Below, one piece after another: positions 34,387 through 46,272 of a stretch of DNA of 64,000 nt. The stretch spans positions 62,001-126,000 of the forward strand of contig PYSS01000023.1 in NCBI GenBank assembly GCA_003049465.1. Direction: 5' to 3'. Source of the DNA: Magnaporthiopsis rhizophila. Lineage: Eukaryota; Ascomycota; Sordariomycetes; Magnaporthales; Magnaporthaceae. Position 1 is the first letter of the stretch, and every line of letters starts with the position of its first letter. The notes under the pieces are model-generated. The model worked only from the letters and a program-made list of their open reading frames with translations. It searched no databases and was not told where the DNA came from. The position numbers and the translations under genes are program-made.

Positions 34387-36716
34387 ATGGTCGGGGTTGC
34401 GGAAGCCGGTTCGTACCGGATGAGCGGTCGAATCCCCATTATGCGCCGCAATGGGGGCGCCGGAGAGGGCATCGCCATCCCCCAATCTGACCAGACGATG
34501 CCTCTGGTACCCCGAGAGACCATCGACTGCAGTGGCGAGAACGCCAACCTTTGCGAGAAGCCCTACGGAGCCAACCACCTCGGGGTTCCTATCGCCTTGG
34601 GTATTGCGTAAGTCGCTCGGGTCACGGACTCTGGATATATGTTTTCGCTCTAGACCTTGGCTAACACACCCCATCAGCATCCCGATAGTTTCCCTCTTGG
34701 GAGTGGTTTTTTGGCTTCATCGCAGGAACGTCCGGAAACAGCGGAGTGAGGAGGCCAATGACCCTCACAAGTCTTTGGACTTCGGTCTGGGCGACAGCGT
34801 TCGTAGCAACAAAAGTGGGAAGCGCAAGAGCTCCTTCTTTGGTGGCGCCGGTCCCGAGAAGGCCAGCCACCGCAATAACCAGCTCTCGATGGATATGAAC
34901 CTTTCGAGCCCGTACCTTCTTCCGCCCAGCGCCCAGGCCGGGTCGCGCGAGTCTCTGCACTCGCTGGCTCGCACACTGCATGGAAGCGAGGATCCATACA
35001 GCCCTGTCTACCAGCAGAGCGATGCCAGGTCGATGCGATCAACCAAGAAGGGCTCGCGCGACGATTACACCGGCTCTTCCGCTCCCGGCCTGCCCGTTCC
35101 TCCATCTCGCCAGTCGTCGTTCCCAACCTCGCCCACCTCGCCTGTTGCTCCCCGATTCGAACCTTCAATAGACAACGTTACACCGCCTCCAGCTGCCCAC
35201 TCGCCTGGCCAGGCCAACTTCCCACTGTCCGACGCCGTCCCGTATCCCAACGATCAGGCCAACCCTCAAGGTGTCTCCATGCCCGCGGTTCCGGAGCTCC
35301 AGGAGCCTGCCCCAGCCAAGATGCCTTCGTCGCCCAGATTCCCTCTCCCCCCCAACAACACCCACGGCTTTGATTTCTCGGACGATCAGAACAACAACCA
35401 GCGCTCGCCTCCTCACGGTCAACTCCCTGCCAGCCCCCGTCCCGTCAACCCCAACCAGCCTGCTCTGTCTGTCGACACCGGTGCGGCACCTGCCGGTCCC
35501 ATGATCGAGGAATCTCACTACGAAACTACGTCTCCTCAGGATATGGACGAACGGGAGCGCGGAAGGGCCCAGCATCGCCGGCAATCCTCCGACTACCCCC
35601 CCGAGAACAACCCTGACGCTCTCGGAGTTCCTCGTCAACACAACAAGCGGCTCTCGGTTGGTTTCCGGCCTCTTCCGCCGGATGAGATGATTGAGTCGGA
35701 GGACCCCGAGACCAGGGCCAACCGAATTCGCTCTTTCTATAAGGAGTACTTTGATGAGAGCCGTATGACGATGGGTTACCAGCAGGGTGGCCAGGGCCAG
35801 GCGCCTCCTCCCCCCAAGCCGCAGGGTGGCGCTCCTCAGTACTATGAGGATTACGACCAGAACTATCTTGGTAACGACGCCGCCTACTTTGACCCGGATA
35901 CGAACACCTTCGTTATGCCCTATGCTCAGCCCGTCGCTCGTCGTGCCATGACCCCTCCTCCTTCTGGTTCCAGGTTCCCCGGCCCAAGGAGCGGTCCAAG
36001 GCCTCATGCCGGATCCGTCGGTGGCATGAGCATGCCCGGCAACCGCGGCCCTCGTCGCCCCGGCTCATCCGCCTCGAACGGCAGGTGGGGTCCCGGCCCC
36101 AGACCGGGATCCTCGGTTTCGGGCCAGTATGGTCGCCCGCGTGCGGGAAGTGCCATGGGCGCCCCGCGCAAGCCCATGCCTCCTCCCTCTGCTCTGACCA
36201 CTCTCCCCAACCCATCCAAGCTTCGCGATGACTCTTTGGCTCTCAACCCGATCGACTTCGCCCCTCCGTCTGGTTTCAAGGACCAGGCCGCCGGCCGCTC
36301 CCAGAGCCCTGGAGGAGGAGAGAGGAGGCCCTACCAGGCCCCTCAGCATATCCACTCGCCATTGGTTTCCTCCTTCGACGAGATGGCTTCTCTCCCCAGC
36401 CCGTAAGTTGCCCTGCTTGTCCCTTGAAGAAGCCGCCTCATATTCTGACCCGCAACCTTGCGTCCTATCTAGTCACCTTCTGAGGAAGTCCAACACGTTC
36501 ACCGGACTTGACTTTGCGCCGCCGCGCAAGTTCAAGGATGCAGACACCGCAAGCGATGCCGGCAGCATCCGGAGCAACCGCAGCGGTATCTCGTCGGTCC
36601 AGCTCGGTGCCATTAGAAACGGTGCCGGGCGCGTGAGCCGTCTGCCCGGTGACACGGTATTTACGCAAGCCCAGACGGCCGAAACTCTCAAGCCGCAATG
36701 GGGCATGCGTCCTTGA
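34387..36716 (+). CDS. single-pass membrane protein with long disordered tail
   Basis: Exons 34387-34607, 34678-36402, 36473-36716; 729 aa. An N-terminal segment of about 65 residues with two Cys (IDCSGENANLCEKPYG) precedes one TM helix (about 66-89, GVPIALGIAIPIVSLLGVVF), then the basic stop-transfer HRRNVRKQR. The remaining 630 residues are a Ser/Pro/Gly-rich cytosolic tail with EDPETRANRIRSFYKEYFDE as the most structured part and LRKSNTFTGLDFAPPRKF near the end. There is no cleavable signal peptide. I do not recognise the family; the topology resembles fungal cell-polarity or cell-wall membrane proteins, a weak inference. Other in-frame ATGs (e.g. 34423) could be the start. Confidence 0.8.
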
Positions 36717-39700
36717 TGAGCTGGGGGGAGCCGTGTGACTTTGCACATGGCCCCGCCGGACTCTCGGCCGGTTTTCTCTTTGTTTTTGTTTCCTATCAGC
36801 AATCATGCTCTGCGTCATGTCAGCCCTCTCGACTCGACCAATTATTCGTTCGCATCAGCATCGGAGTTTCTGTTGGATCTCGCATGGCCAATCTCGCCTC
36901 TCTCTCCCTCCCTGGGAAGGGTTGCGGGAGTAACGCATGGCCACACATGCTCTTTTTCTTATACCATTCTCGCGGGCAAAAAAAAAGGAAACACGACCAA
37001 AACATGCATCCTGTCAACCTTTGCCAATATCTGACGACTGGTAATGTCATCGTTTTATCACCTGTTTTTGCTGTTTTCCTCTTTGTCTTTTGTCTTGTTT
37101 CCTTTTTCCTTTAATCTTGTCTCTCATATAATTCATGTTGGAAATTGAAAGCCAACCACTAGCAAAGACCAAGTCACCCCTCCCACCTGGAGGGGAAAGG
37201 GAGGGTTAGCATGATTTCATCTTACCATGCCGACAGGTTGTTGTTGTCTCATGTTCCTTATTTTGCTCCCCCCGTCTGGTACGAAAATCATTGCATATAT
37301 AGATCCCCTGATAGATAAAACAATACGGAACTTGCCGAGGCGCAAGGAGGTTACTCTGCAGTCTTGTTCCTTTCGTTGTTTGCAATTGTGATGTTTCTTT
37401 GTCATGAGCAAGCTATCTTGCCGTGACAGTGTCTCTGCGGTCACGTTCACTGCGGGCTGATTCTTGGACAGCCGAAACATGGGCACGTGGTTTTTTATGT
37501 TCGTATGCTCTGGAAAAAGGCAGGGTGAGCAAACCCAATCGGAGGGGCCTTCAAACCCGACGGGATGTGGCTGGCGGGCTGTCGCGGGGTTCTGATATCT
37601 CCTCACGGGGCTCCCCAGGCAAATCCAACCACGTGCCAACTTGCCAACGGACCTCCGTACACAGAGCGGAGGACGGGGCTGGATGAACCCAACTTGTCGA
37701 TTGGTTGATCGAGTTCAGCCGAGGCGGACACGGCGGAGTCCAGGAATGACGTTCATGACTTTTTTTTTTTTTTTTTTTTTTTTTTCCCCTTGTTGGCGGC
37801 AATAATGGGCGGCATTAATCCTGAGCTGGAAAATGCCGAGGTTCGGACGGCCAATTCGTTTATGGAATTACCATGGCATGCTGGAATGCGGAAAAAGAAA
37901 AGCCACGCGAAATCAACGTCATTTTCCAGGCGGGGAAGCTTGAGTGATTCGCTCCAATTGCCGTTTATGCGTTGCGATTGCAAGGGGTCCGGCCCTGTTC
38001 TTGGAGAGCCCCTGTAAATATTTTTTTGCACGTTAGGCCAACTCAACTTACCGCCGTTTTGCGAGATTCCCGGTGCCATTCACTATGGTTGAGGCGGCTT
38101 GTCTGACGCAACCTGACGCTGATCACCCGTTTACGCGCCCGGAGCTGTTGCCCCTGGCCGTCCGGGGAGATCGGCGCCAACGCCAAGGAGTTCCCTGTTC
38201 TTTTCCTTTCTTTTCATTTTCTTCTTTTCTTCAAGCAGGTTTCACCGCGAACAGAGAGAGTCTGACCGTTCTAGGTACCCTCAACATGCGAGGGAGGTTA
38301 TCGGGCTGCATGCAGTGCAGTGAATGAGTGCATTGTGAGAAGTTGTACCTAGGTATAGCGAGGTACCGTCGTCTAGCACATACGACCTGACTGAATTCTT
38401 TTCTTTTTCTTTGATTCTCGATCGGAGCAATGCCAGTAGATAGGGTTGTAAGATTTAGCGCATCACACAGCCGCACGAGTCTCATGTTGTCGTTGCAAAG
38501 GGCCTACTTCGGGCTGATACCCCAACATGACGTCTCAGCCAGTCAAAACAGAGGAAGCACACTTGGCAGTGCTGAACTGGCACGAAGAAATGCCGGTCTC
38601 ATTCCTGGTTTCCTCACCCCCCTGGCGCATTGTAGATCGCAGACAGACAAAGCGTTGACAGGCAGTATGTATACAGATGCCTCACCAGCCCGGATTTCTC
38701 CAGCTTTCCCATCTGACCTGCGTCCTCTTTTCCCCGCCTAGAGGGATTAGGTGTTGAGAAAGAAGTTAACAAGCGATAATTGGTTGCCGGTTTCGCTCAG
38801 TCACGACCACAGCATCAGACGAGCGCACCTATCTATCTTCCACCCCTCTTGTTTCTTACTGTCAGCATTCCAACCCGTTCCCCGGGACGCACGGCCGAAT
38901 CGGAAACAGAGGCTGCCTGAGCCCATCTTGGCACGGATTCCGACTTGTTGGCTGGGAAGAGTTGCACGTAGCATGCTGTCACCGGCGATCAAGAAGCACA
39001 GGAAATATTGGCTGGAAAGGCAATCCTGAAGGCGAAATAAACAGACAGGAACGACTGGCGCTAAAATCGAAAGCTACCCGTCGAAGGGACGCTCGGCCTC
39101 CAGCGCACCATCAGTTTGAGGGCGGCGGATGAAGAGAGATCGCAGGGCATCCAGAAAACGGCGGCAGGGCAGGCGAGTCATTGGCTAGCGCACATCTGGA
39201 TTTGACGCTTGGCTGCGCGACACCAGACTCGACACGGCCTTGTTTTGACGCCCCCAGATCGGCGACCGCCACCGACCAAGCAAGCGGCCCCGAGGCGAGG
39301 CGGGAGTGAATAAAAGGAAACAGCAAAGGGAAGAGGCACGAGCAGGACGGCACAACCGGCAGAAACAGAGAAGAGGTGGACCAATCATCGGCCCGTTCTC
39401 GGGGCAGCGGGCGAGGTCGCCACCAGGCTGTGGCGACTGTGCCCGATTCTAGCGCTGGCTTGGGCCGCAGACCACCACAACGGACATCCATCGGCCTCAC
39501 TTGGACCCTCTGCCGATTCGTTGGCTGAGCAGAGACCTTCCCATCCCCGTCCCTCGTACCATCACCAAGTCGGCTGCCCACCGAAGAAAGGTCTCAGAAC
39601 GAACAAAGCCACGGAACCGGCCGCTGGACTGCGCCTCCACGACCAGTGCCGATTGCTTTTCCTGGTCCTTCCATCTGCCTGCGCCCCCGCCCCGCTGCTG

Positions 39701-40935
39701 GAGTCGGCTGGCTCTTGGGGGAATCCCCTGCTGCTGCTGGCTGGCGTGGTGCTCACTGCGGCTCCACCAGACTGCACCCCAGCCGACATTACGAGGCCCA
39801 GCAACCCACCTCGAGCCCGAGCCAGCTTCCGGAGAGGGGCGGACCTGCACAGCACGGCCAGCACAGGACCCGCGCACACGGGGATTATTTGCGGGCCCCA
39901 TCCAATAACGGCGCCTGTCGCTTGCCTTGTCAATCTCCCTCCCACAGGGAAAGACCCTCCCTGCGCCGTGCGTAGGCCCTCGCTCCTGCTCTTCCATTTT
40001 CAATTGCTCCATCTGCCCTCCGTTGTTTTTCTGGTCAGCTCCCCCAGCCGTCGACCATTTCGACCACCGTGGCATCGACTCGATCGCTTCCCCGGGGTCG
40101 CTACTTTTTCTTGCCTTTTTCCATTCTTTTCCCGAGAGCACAACTCTTATACAACATATTTTATTATTATTATTTTTTTGCCACCGATCGCCATTGGCTT
40201 GGCGCATCTCGGGTCGACGAATCGAGTAGTCCGACCGATACCATCGGTCTCCTGCGACGGGCGACTCGAAATCTCTCCTCGCGACGCCAAACGGATTGAG
40301 ACCGAACCAGCACCAGGAGACGCGGTGTACAAGCCGGAGCGCACAAGCTGCTTCGACGCGCTGCGATTGTGTCGTCCCCGGGCCGCGACAGCGACATTTG
40401 AAATCGCTCCCAAGGTACGCAGTTTGGATTGATTGTGATTGATCTCTGCCGCGGCCGTCCGCCGCCCTTCCTCGCTTTCGCGTTTCCTGTTGTCGTTTCC
40501 CACTCGCGCAGTGTTGCGAGTCGATCCATGCCCTGGGACGTCGCTGCACGATCTGTGAGCTCGGATCTTCTCCGGCATGCCTTTCCCCTCAATGGTTCGT
40601 TGCGGGACTGGGACTAGGTTCCCGGTACCGTTTCACCCGTGTTCGTTTCTCAGAGTTCTGGCTGCCTCGTCCACAAACCTTGTGTGTGGTCTTCGCGTGG
40701 CCGGTGCGATCGTTGCAGTTGCGCAACGGCCAGTGCTTTGGGCCTGTCCAGACTTGATGAGCCAGCGTTCGCCGGCCTCGCGCCAACTGGAGAGCCTCCT
40801 TGCCCCTTTTCGCTTGCTCGTTTCTTCGAGAGGCCCTCAACATGCTTTTTCACAGTCTATAATCACGAATGCTAATGCCATTTGTTTTTTCATGTATTAG
40901 AAACTTTTTATTGTTGAACTTGGCCTCTCTTCAAG
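36717..40935. other. very long intergenic region
   Basis: 4.2 kb without a supportable gene. It contains a run of 26 T at 37760-37785 and a TACCTAGGTA palindrome at 38346-38355. Overlapping open frames of about 300-350 codons on opposite strands between 39497 and 40549 show no domain or codon pattern I trust. The last kilobase probably holds the promoter and a possibly spliced 5' leader of the gene at 40936. Confidence 0.4.
37760..37785. repeat. poly-T (26) tract
   Basis: A pure run of 26 T in the long intergenic region between the two membrane-protein genes. Confidence 0.95.
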
Positions 40936-42198
40936 ATGTCGTCCAACGCCACAAGTACGACCGGTCCGCCGACGACTCTGTCCACAGCATCAACGGACAG
41001 GCCTTCGAGTTCCCGTGCTAATAGTAACTCGACCACAGGCACACCAGAGACGACACCGCCGCCGGCGACAACATCTAGCACGAGCAACCCCCCGCCGCCG
41101 CCCGAAACAACATCGACAACTACACCTCCTCCTCCTCCTCCCCCACCAACCACATCCACCACAAGTCCTCCTCCGCCTCCTCCCACAAGCTCAAACCCGC
41201 CCCCGACAACAAGTCAAACGACGACATCAGCGCCGCCGCCACCGCCACCACCGCCTACCTCAACACCTGTTACAACGGAGACAATCGTGACCACACCTCC
41301 TGGCGGCCAAGCGAGCACCGTGTTTACGACGAAAACCCAGTCTCAATCAAGCACCCAGTCAACCTCGTCTGGGACTACGGGCACCGGACTCCCCGGAGGC
41401 AGCTCACCCAACAACAATCCCAACGGAAATGGCAGCCCGGGTTCGGAAAATGCCACGGTCATTGCAATTGCGACAGTCGTGCCTATCGCCGTTGTTGCCA
41501 TCCTTGTCCTAGCGGGCCTCTTCTTCTGGAGGAAGCGGAAGCAGCGGAAGGCTGCCGAGGAAGAGCGGCGCAAGGAGGTCGAGGAGTACGGCTTCAACCC
41601 CAACGCGGATGGACCAACTGCGCCCGATGTCAGCACTGCCGCCGCCGGCGGATATGAGGACGCCTCTTCCGGCTACCGCGGCTGGGGCTCTACGACACTG
41701 GCTGGCTCGACTGGTCGCAAGGCCTCGACGACCATGTCTGGCGGTGCTGCTCCCGTTGCCTACTCGGATGGCGCCGCGACCTCGCCCACTCAAGGAAACG
41801 TGTCGGACACGCGTTCATCAGAGCCCCTGATGCACGGTCGTGACGGCGCCGTCTCGCCCGAGGGCGAGATACTGGGCGCCATGGGTCCGTCGACCGCGGG
41901 CAACCGTGGTGCCGACGTGCGCAGAGGCCCGTCCAACGCATCCTCGTCCTACAGCGCGGCCGCTCGATCTGACGGCTCTGGAGACGGTATCGGCGTGGCC
42001 TACGGCGGCGACGCGCGGTACTACGACGGCTACGGCAATGGCCCTTACTCGGACGCGTACGGAGGTGTCCCTCCCCGTGCTGGCGAAAATGGCGGCGCCA
42101 GCTCTCCCGTCATCAAGGACAACCCAGCACGGCGCAACACCCGCATAGAGAGCTCAGGTCACTATCCACAGCAAGCCGGAATCTCGCAAAACTTCTAG
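40936..42198 (+). CDS. mucin-like single-pass membrane protein (Wsc/Mid2-type layout)
   Basis: Intronless frame of 420 aa. The first 180 residues are almost entirely Thr/Ser/Pro, with poly-Pro runs (up to PPPPPPPP) that suit heavy O-mannosylation and a stiff extracellular rod. A TM helix follows (about 180-201, VIAIATVVPIAVVAILVLAG), then FFWRKRKQRK. The cytosolic tail is Gly/Ser/Ala-rich and ends GHYPQQAGISQNF. The layout resembles fungal cell-wall stress sensors, but there is no WSC cysteine domain and no visible signal peptide (start MSSNATSTTGPPTT). Either the TM acts as a reverse signal anchor or an upstream exon is missed; a plausible acceptor CTCTTCAAG lies just before the ATG. Function is inference from architecture only. 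Confidence 0.78.
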   Translation: MSSNATSTTGPPTTLSTASTDRPSSSRANSNSTTGTPETTPPPATTSSTSNPPPPPETTSTTTPPPPPPPPTTSTTSPPPPPPTSSNPPPTTSQTTTSAPPPPPPPPTSTPVTTETIVTTPPGGQASTVFTTKTQSQSSTQSTSSGTTGTGLPGGSSPNNNPNGNGSPGSENATVIAIATVVPIAVVAILVLAGLFFWRKRKQRKAAEEERRKEVEEYGFNPNADGPTAPDVSTAAAGGYEDASSGYRGWGSTTLAGSTGRKASTTMSGGAAPVAYSDGAATSPTQGNVSDTRSSEPLMHGRDGAVSPEGEILGAMGPSTAGNRGADVRRGPSNASSSYSAAARSDGSGDGIGVAYGGDARYYDGYGNGPYSDAYGGVPPRAGENGGASSPVIKDNPARRNTRIESSGHYPQQAGISQNF

Positions 42199-42637
42199 TA
42201 GCAGTGGCGATCTTGCCTTTGCTACTTCGGCCCAGCTTGTCTATCAAAACATCCGTCCTTCTATGATTTCTCATTACTGCCCGCATATTAGCAGCTCTTC
42301 TTTCGATACCTCACTCTCGCTCTCCTTGCACGCGCTTTAGGCTTTGCAGCAACCCCAAAAAACGACATGCGTATCCGGCATTTTCCTAACCTTTGTTATC
42401 ACAACCCCTTTCTATAATCGTCATTCGCTCATCTTATACGGTATTTTATTTAATGACGGAACTGTGCCGGGTACCTTTGTTGGAGAATCAGTCTGCTCGG
42501 GCACCAGCGATCCGGCCCAAGTCTGCTGTGGATACGTATAGCCGGTGTCTTCACCTTATCCTCCATCTTTTCTACATCCCTCGGGCGCTCACCGAAATTT
42601 AATCGTGCGTACCCGTTCGGCTGGGTGGTCGTAGGAA

Positions 42638-42683
<46 letters not shown>

Positions 42684-43234
42684 CTCTCCTTTTTTTTTTT
42701 TTTCTTTTTTTTTTTTTTTTTGNTGCTGTTTACATATGGGTGGATTTTTCATCCTTTATTCCCCGACGTTTCCCGACGAAAATTTCCTTGATTTCTTTTT
42801 TATGTAGTCCGTCTACGTGGTGGTGATGTGTATTGAGCAATTGTCGTATGTGTGAGGAAACGTCACTGCGGTGCGTAGGATAAAAGGAGAACGGGCAGAT
42901 GGCCTGGATTGTGCTTGTACACGAATGTCTACTACATATACCTAGCTAACAAGCGTTTCATGTGTATTCACTTCTTTTGCACTTGCGTAAGGCGGCTAGG
43001 ATTGGGCGGCTCATTCATGATGTCTATTTGGCGCGTGTGAGATGGGATTCGGCTAGCGAGCATTCCAAACAAGCCCTGGCACGTTGTCTTGCTGTAATAT
43101 GGCGAACAGGGACGATGCATGGAGACTTGAGTCTGGCTTTTGAGATTGAATACTCACGCCATTCCAAGTCTAGTGAAATTATGAAATTGATACCCGCCGA
43201 GGCTTTTCTTGTTATTCCCTCGCCGGGCACTCTA
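42199..43234. other. convergent intergenic region with poly-T tract
   Basis: Between the stops of the mucin-like gene and the carboxylesterase. No gene. It contains a T-rich homopolymer tract and an ambiguous base (separate entry). Confidence 0.45.
42639..42722. repeat. poly-T tract with ambiguous base
   Basis: An almost pure T run of over 80 bases, broken by a few C, with the only N of the window at 42722. Probably an assembly-limited homopolymer whose true length is unknown. Confidence 0.9.
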
Positions 43235-45405
43235 CTACAAGTTCGCCTTGTACCTGACCGGGCCGCCTTCTCCCAGCCTCGTCCCAGAGCCCTGGCTCAG
43301 CTCAACCCGCTCCCACCAAAAGCGGCACAGTTCAAGCTCGCGCTCCGACAGCGCGACGACGCGAGCTGCCGTGCCGCGCCTGCTGCCGCTGTCGTTGCCG
43401 CCGTCTGGGCCCCGCGGCATGCGCTCCTCGTTTCCCTCGCCAAAAACCACGAGCCTGCCGCGCTGTCCCTCGTCGTCAGCGGCACGAACCAGCTCCGGAG
43501 CCGCGACGGTGCCGCCGGTGAACGGCGACTCGAACGAGGGCCAGTCGCGCAGGAGCCCGGCCGCTTTAGCCGCTGTCCCGCTGTTGCCCCTTTCTCTGCT
43601 GTTGGGATTGGGATTGGGGTCGCCGTCGCTCGAGACGGCAAAGCGGATGTAAGCGGCGTGCATGGCGGCGGACGCGGCCACGGTTCCGGGGAGGCGGGCC
43701 TCGGTGGCGCGGAACAGCTTGTACTCGCCGCCTTTGGACGCCGCGGCCGCGGACGACGGCGACGAGCGTAGGCCCAGCAGCTGGGTCAGGTCGTGGGCCG
43801 CAAACGGCGCGTTCTCGGCGTGGTTGGCCGTCCCCCAGGGCGGGGATCGCGGGGCGAAGTGGTAGACGTAGACGCGCGAGCGGCCGCGGCCGTTTTTGTG
43901 ATTTTGCAGCTGCGGCTGCGACATGTAATGCGCCGTCTGCAGCACGGGACATGTATATGCGTAATCGGCGTAGGCGGCGTCGAGGCGGCGCCACTGCCGG
44001 CCCATGCCCTTTGGCACGGGTGCAGACAGGTAGTTGATAGTAGTAGATGGCGACGACGAGACCGAGACAGGGTCCGGGTACAGCGAGACCGCAAGACGGT
44101 CTAAGTCGGCCCGGCCGGCGGCGGCGGCGGCGGCGGCGGCGGGCAGCAGACGCGCAAAGAATATGCGAAAGTCGGCGTCCGAGGCCGCGCGTGGCGGAAC
44201 GAAGTTAGTGCCCTCGTTCGTGTTGAAGCCCGTGATGACGGGCACGTCCAGGACCCGCCCGGCCCGCCAGCTCCGGATGGGCAGGTCCGGGATCACGTCG
44301 GCGTCGATGACGGGCTGGAAGGGCCAGCACACGGTGGGCACGTACGCGTCCCACACGGCGCGGGCCGCGGCCAGGACGGTCCGGAGTGGCAGGGCGCGGA
44401 GGCGCGACAACACGCCACCTTCGCCCGACTCACCGCCGCCTGACACGATGCCGGCGGCGGCGAGGAACTCGCGGTACTGGGCCGCGTTGCGCGGGTGCGT
44501 CGGGTACAGCACGGAGCGGGCCGTCGCGGCGCCCGATTCGAGGATGGCCTTGTGGAAGGGCGCGGGCCTCTTGTCCGGGGCGCCGTAGTATATCAGGTGG
44601 TGGCCGATCTGGAGCCTGCGTTAGATTAGCAAAATCAAAGAAAAAGAAAGAAGCCCAGACATAGGTAGCCACCTAGCCGCCCACTCACCGAGTGCGCGCC
44701 CGCGCTCAAGCCCATGACGGTCACGTTGGCCGGGTCGCCGCCAAACGCGGCAATGTTCTCGGCCACCCAGCCGAACAGCATCCGCTGGTCGCGCAGGCCG
44801 ACGTTCAGCACCCCGTCGTCCTCGTCATCGCCGTTGTTCCCACCTTTCCTCCTGTCGGCAGGCGCCACGGGCGAGGCCAGGAAGCCGAGCGGGCCGACGC
44901 GGTAGTTGAAGCTGACGCCGACGACGTCGTCGGCCGCCCAGGCCACGAAGCTGGCCATGTCGCGCTCGGCGCCCAGCCCCATGTTGAAGCCGCCGCCGTG
45001 CACGTAGACGACGACGGGGAGGAGGTGGTGGTGCCGCGATGGCGGCAGGGCGGCGGCGGGCACAAACACGTTCGCGTTGAGGCAGTCCTCGCCCGTCCGG
45101 ATCCCGGGAGGCGGCGCGCTGACGCCCGGGCAGGCCTCGCCGTAGGCCACGGCCGGGATGGTTGTGACTTTCTCGGCGTCGGATGACGACGACGGCGACG
45201 GCAAGGGGAGCGGCTGCGGCGGCCGGAAGCGGTTGGCCCCCGCCGTGGTCTGGGCGTAGGGAACGCCAAGGAAGGCGGCCAGCGCCTTGGGGTACAGCGC
45301 GGTCGGCGGCAGGGCCACGCCCTCGTAGGTGCCCTGCCGGAGCTTCACCCTGGGCGGCGGCGAGCTGCTGCTGCCGCGCCTCTTGGCCGTGCTCGTGGCG
45401 GTCAT
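43235..45405 (-). CDS. type-B carboxylesterase/lipase family protein
   Basis: Alpha/beta-hydrolase of the carboxylesterase type-B family. Exons 45405-44689 and 44608-43235; 696 aa, longer than the usual 520-580 because of Ala/Ser/Gly-rich inserts. Visible: FLGVPYAQ, RTGEDCLNANVFVP, oxyanion loop VYVHGGGFNMG, and nucleophile elbow VMGLSAGAHS with Ser234 (Leu replaces the more common Glu). IGHHLIYYGAP follows the intron. The acidic residue is likely in GFNTNEGTNFVP and the His in TANHAENAPF. No signal peptide from the chosen start MTATSTAKRRG, so an intracellular enzyme is likely. The acceptor used (CTCCAG|ATC) is 7 bases after a competing CGCAG, which would put the exon out of frame. Substrate unknown. 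Confidence 0.85.
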
Positions 45406-46272
45406 GTTTTTCGTTTCGCCCCGATTGGTTTGTTCGTGTGACTTGGTGGGCAGTACTGGCAGACGGAGAGGACGTGCTCCGGTCGTTTGTAATCTGTTTG
45501 GCAAGCTGAGGTGGAGATGACAGCTGTAGCGGGCCGATGGATGGTTGTTGGGGAGGCTTACAAGCAGGCATGGGTCCCCGGCGCTGCCGGTCATTGATTA
45601 TGTCGGGCTGGTGCTGCCGACGTCGTGTCGGTTGAAGAGAAAGAATTGCCGAAACTCATATAGGCATTTTGCCTAGCAGGGCATCACGGTGCGAGCGCGC
45701 ATACATTGTACCTCGTCTTTGGTGGCTGGAAGCGAAGGAATCAGAAATGTGGAAGTTCGTGTAGGGACTTAGAGCTTGGGCTTGGCATCACCAACTGGTC
45801 CAGGCAAGATTGATTTTTGAAGCATTCACGGCGGGCGAGCGAGGCTCAGGCGCACTACGAACTTTTCTTTGATGAGTAAAGTACACCTAAAAGACAGTCC
45901 AACTAACTTTCCGGCGCCTAAAAGCGGTCCGGAAAGTAGTCGTACAGAATCAGAAGGAAACACAGAATGCATCTGTGTCTTGAAAAAAATACAACGAGGA
46001 AGCCAAAAGAACAAGAGAAGAAAAACCAAACGAGATAAATAAACTCAGGACTCCTTGCTTTGCCTTAATAAAATGCAGTCGTTAAACCCGCCCAACCAGT
46101 TATCCCTACAGTCCCTTTGGGACTAAAACACAAGAATGTGAAGCTGACAAAAGAAATACTGTCCTGACCATGGACTAGTGGAGTGGCATGGCACACATGC
46201 ACACCCTGCTGTTGGCCCGCGAATGCTCATCGGCCATATCATGTCTCCGCAAGGTGAAAACGATGATTGCTC
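45406..46272. other. intergenic, carboxylesterase promoter
   Basis: Upstream flank of the esterase and downstream flank of the TPX2-like gene, both on the minus strand. Nothing else recognised. Confidence 0.4.

Noticed and set aside
39497..40549. Overlapping open frames of about 350 (minus) and 304 (plus) codons
   Set aside because: They lie on opposite strands of the same GC-rich stretch upstream of the mucin-like gene, show no domain, TM pattern or consistent splice structure, and look like leader/promoter sequence.
44430..44672. Pro/Arg-rich frame after the first CGCAG acceptor in the carboxylesterase intron
   Set aside because: Out of frame with the esterase domain; the CTCCAG acceptor restores IGHHLIYYGAP.
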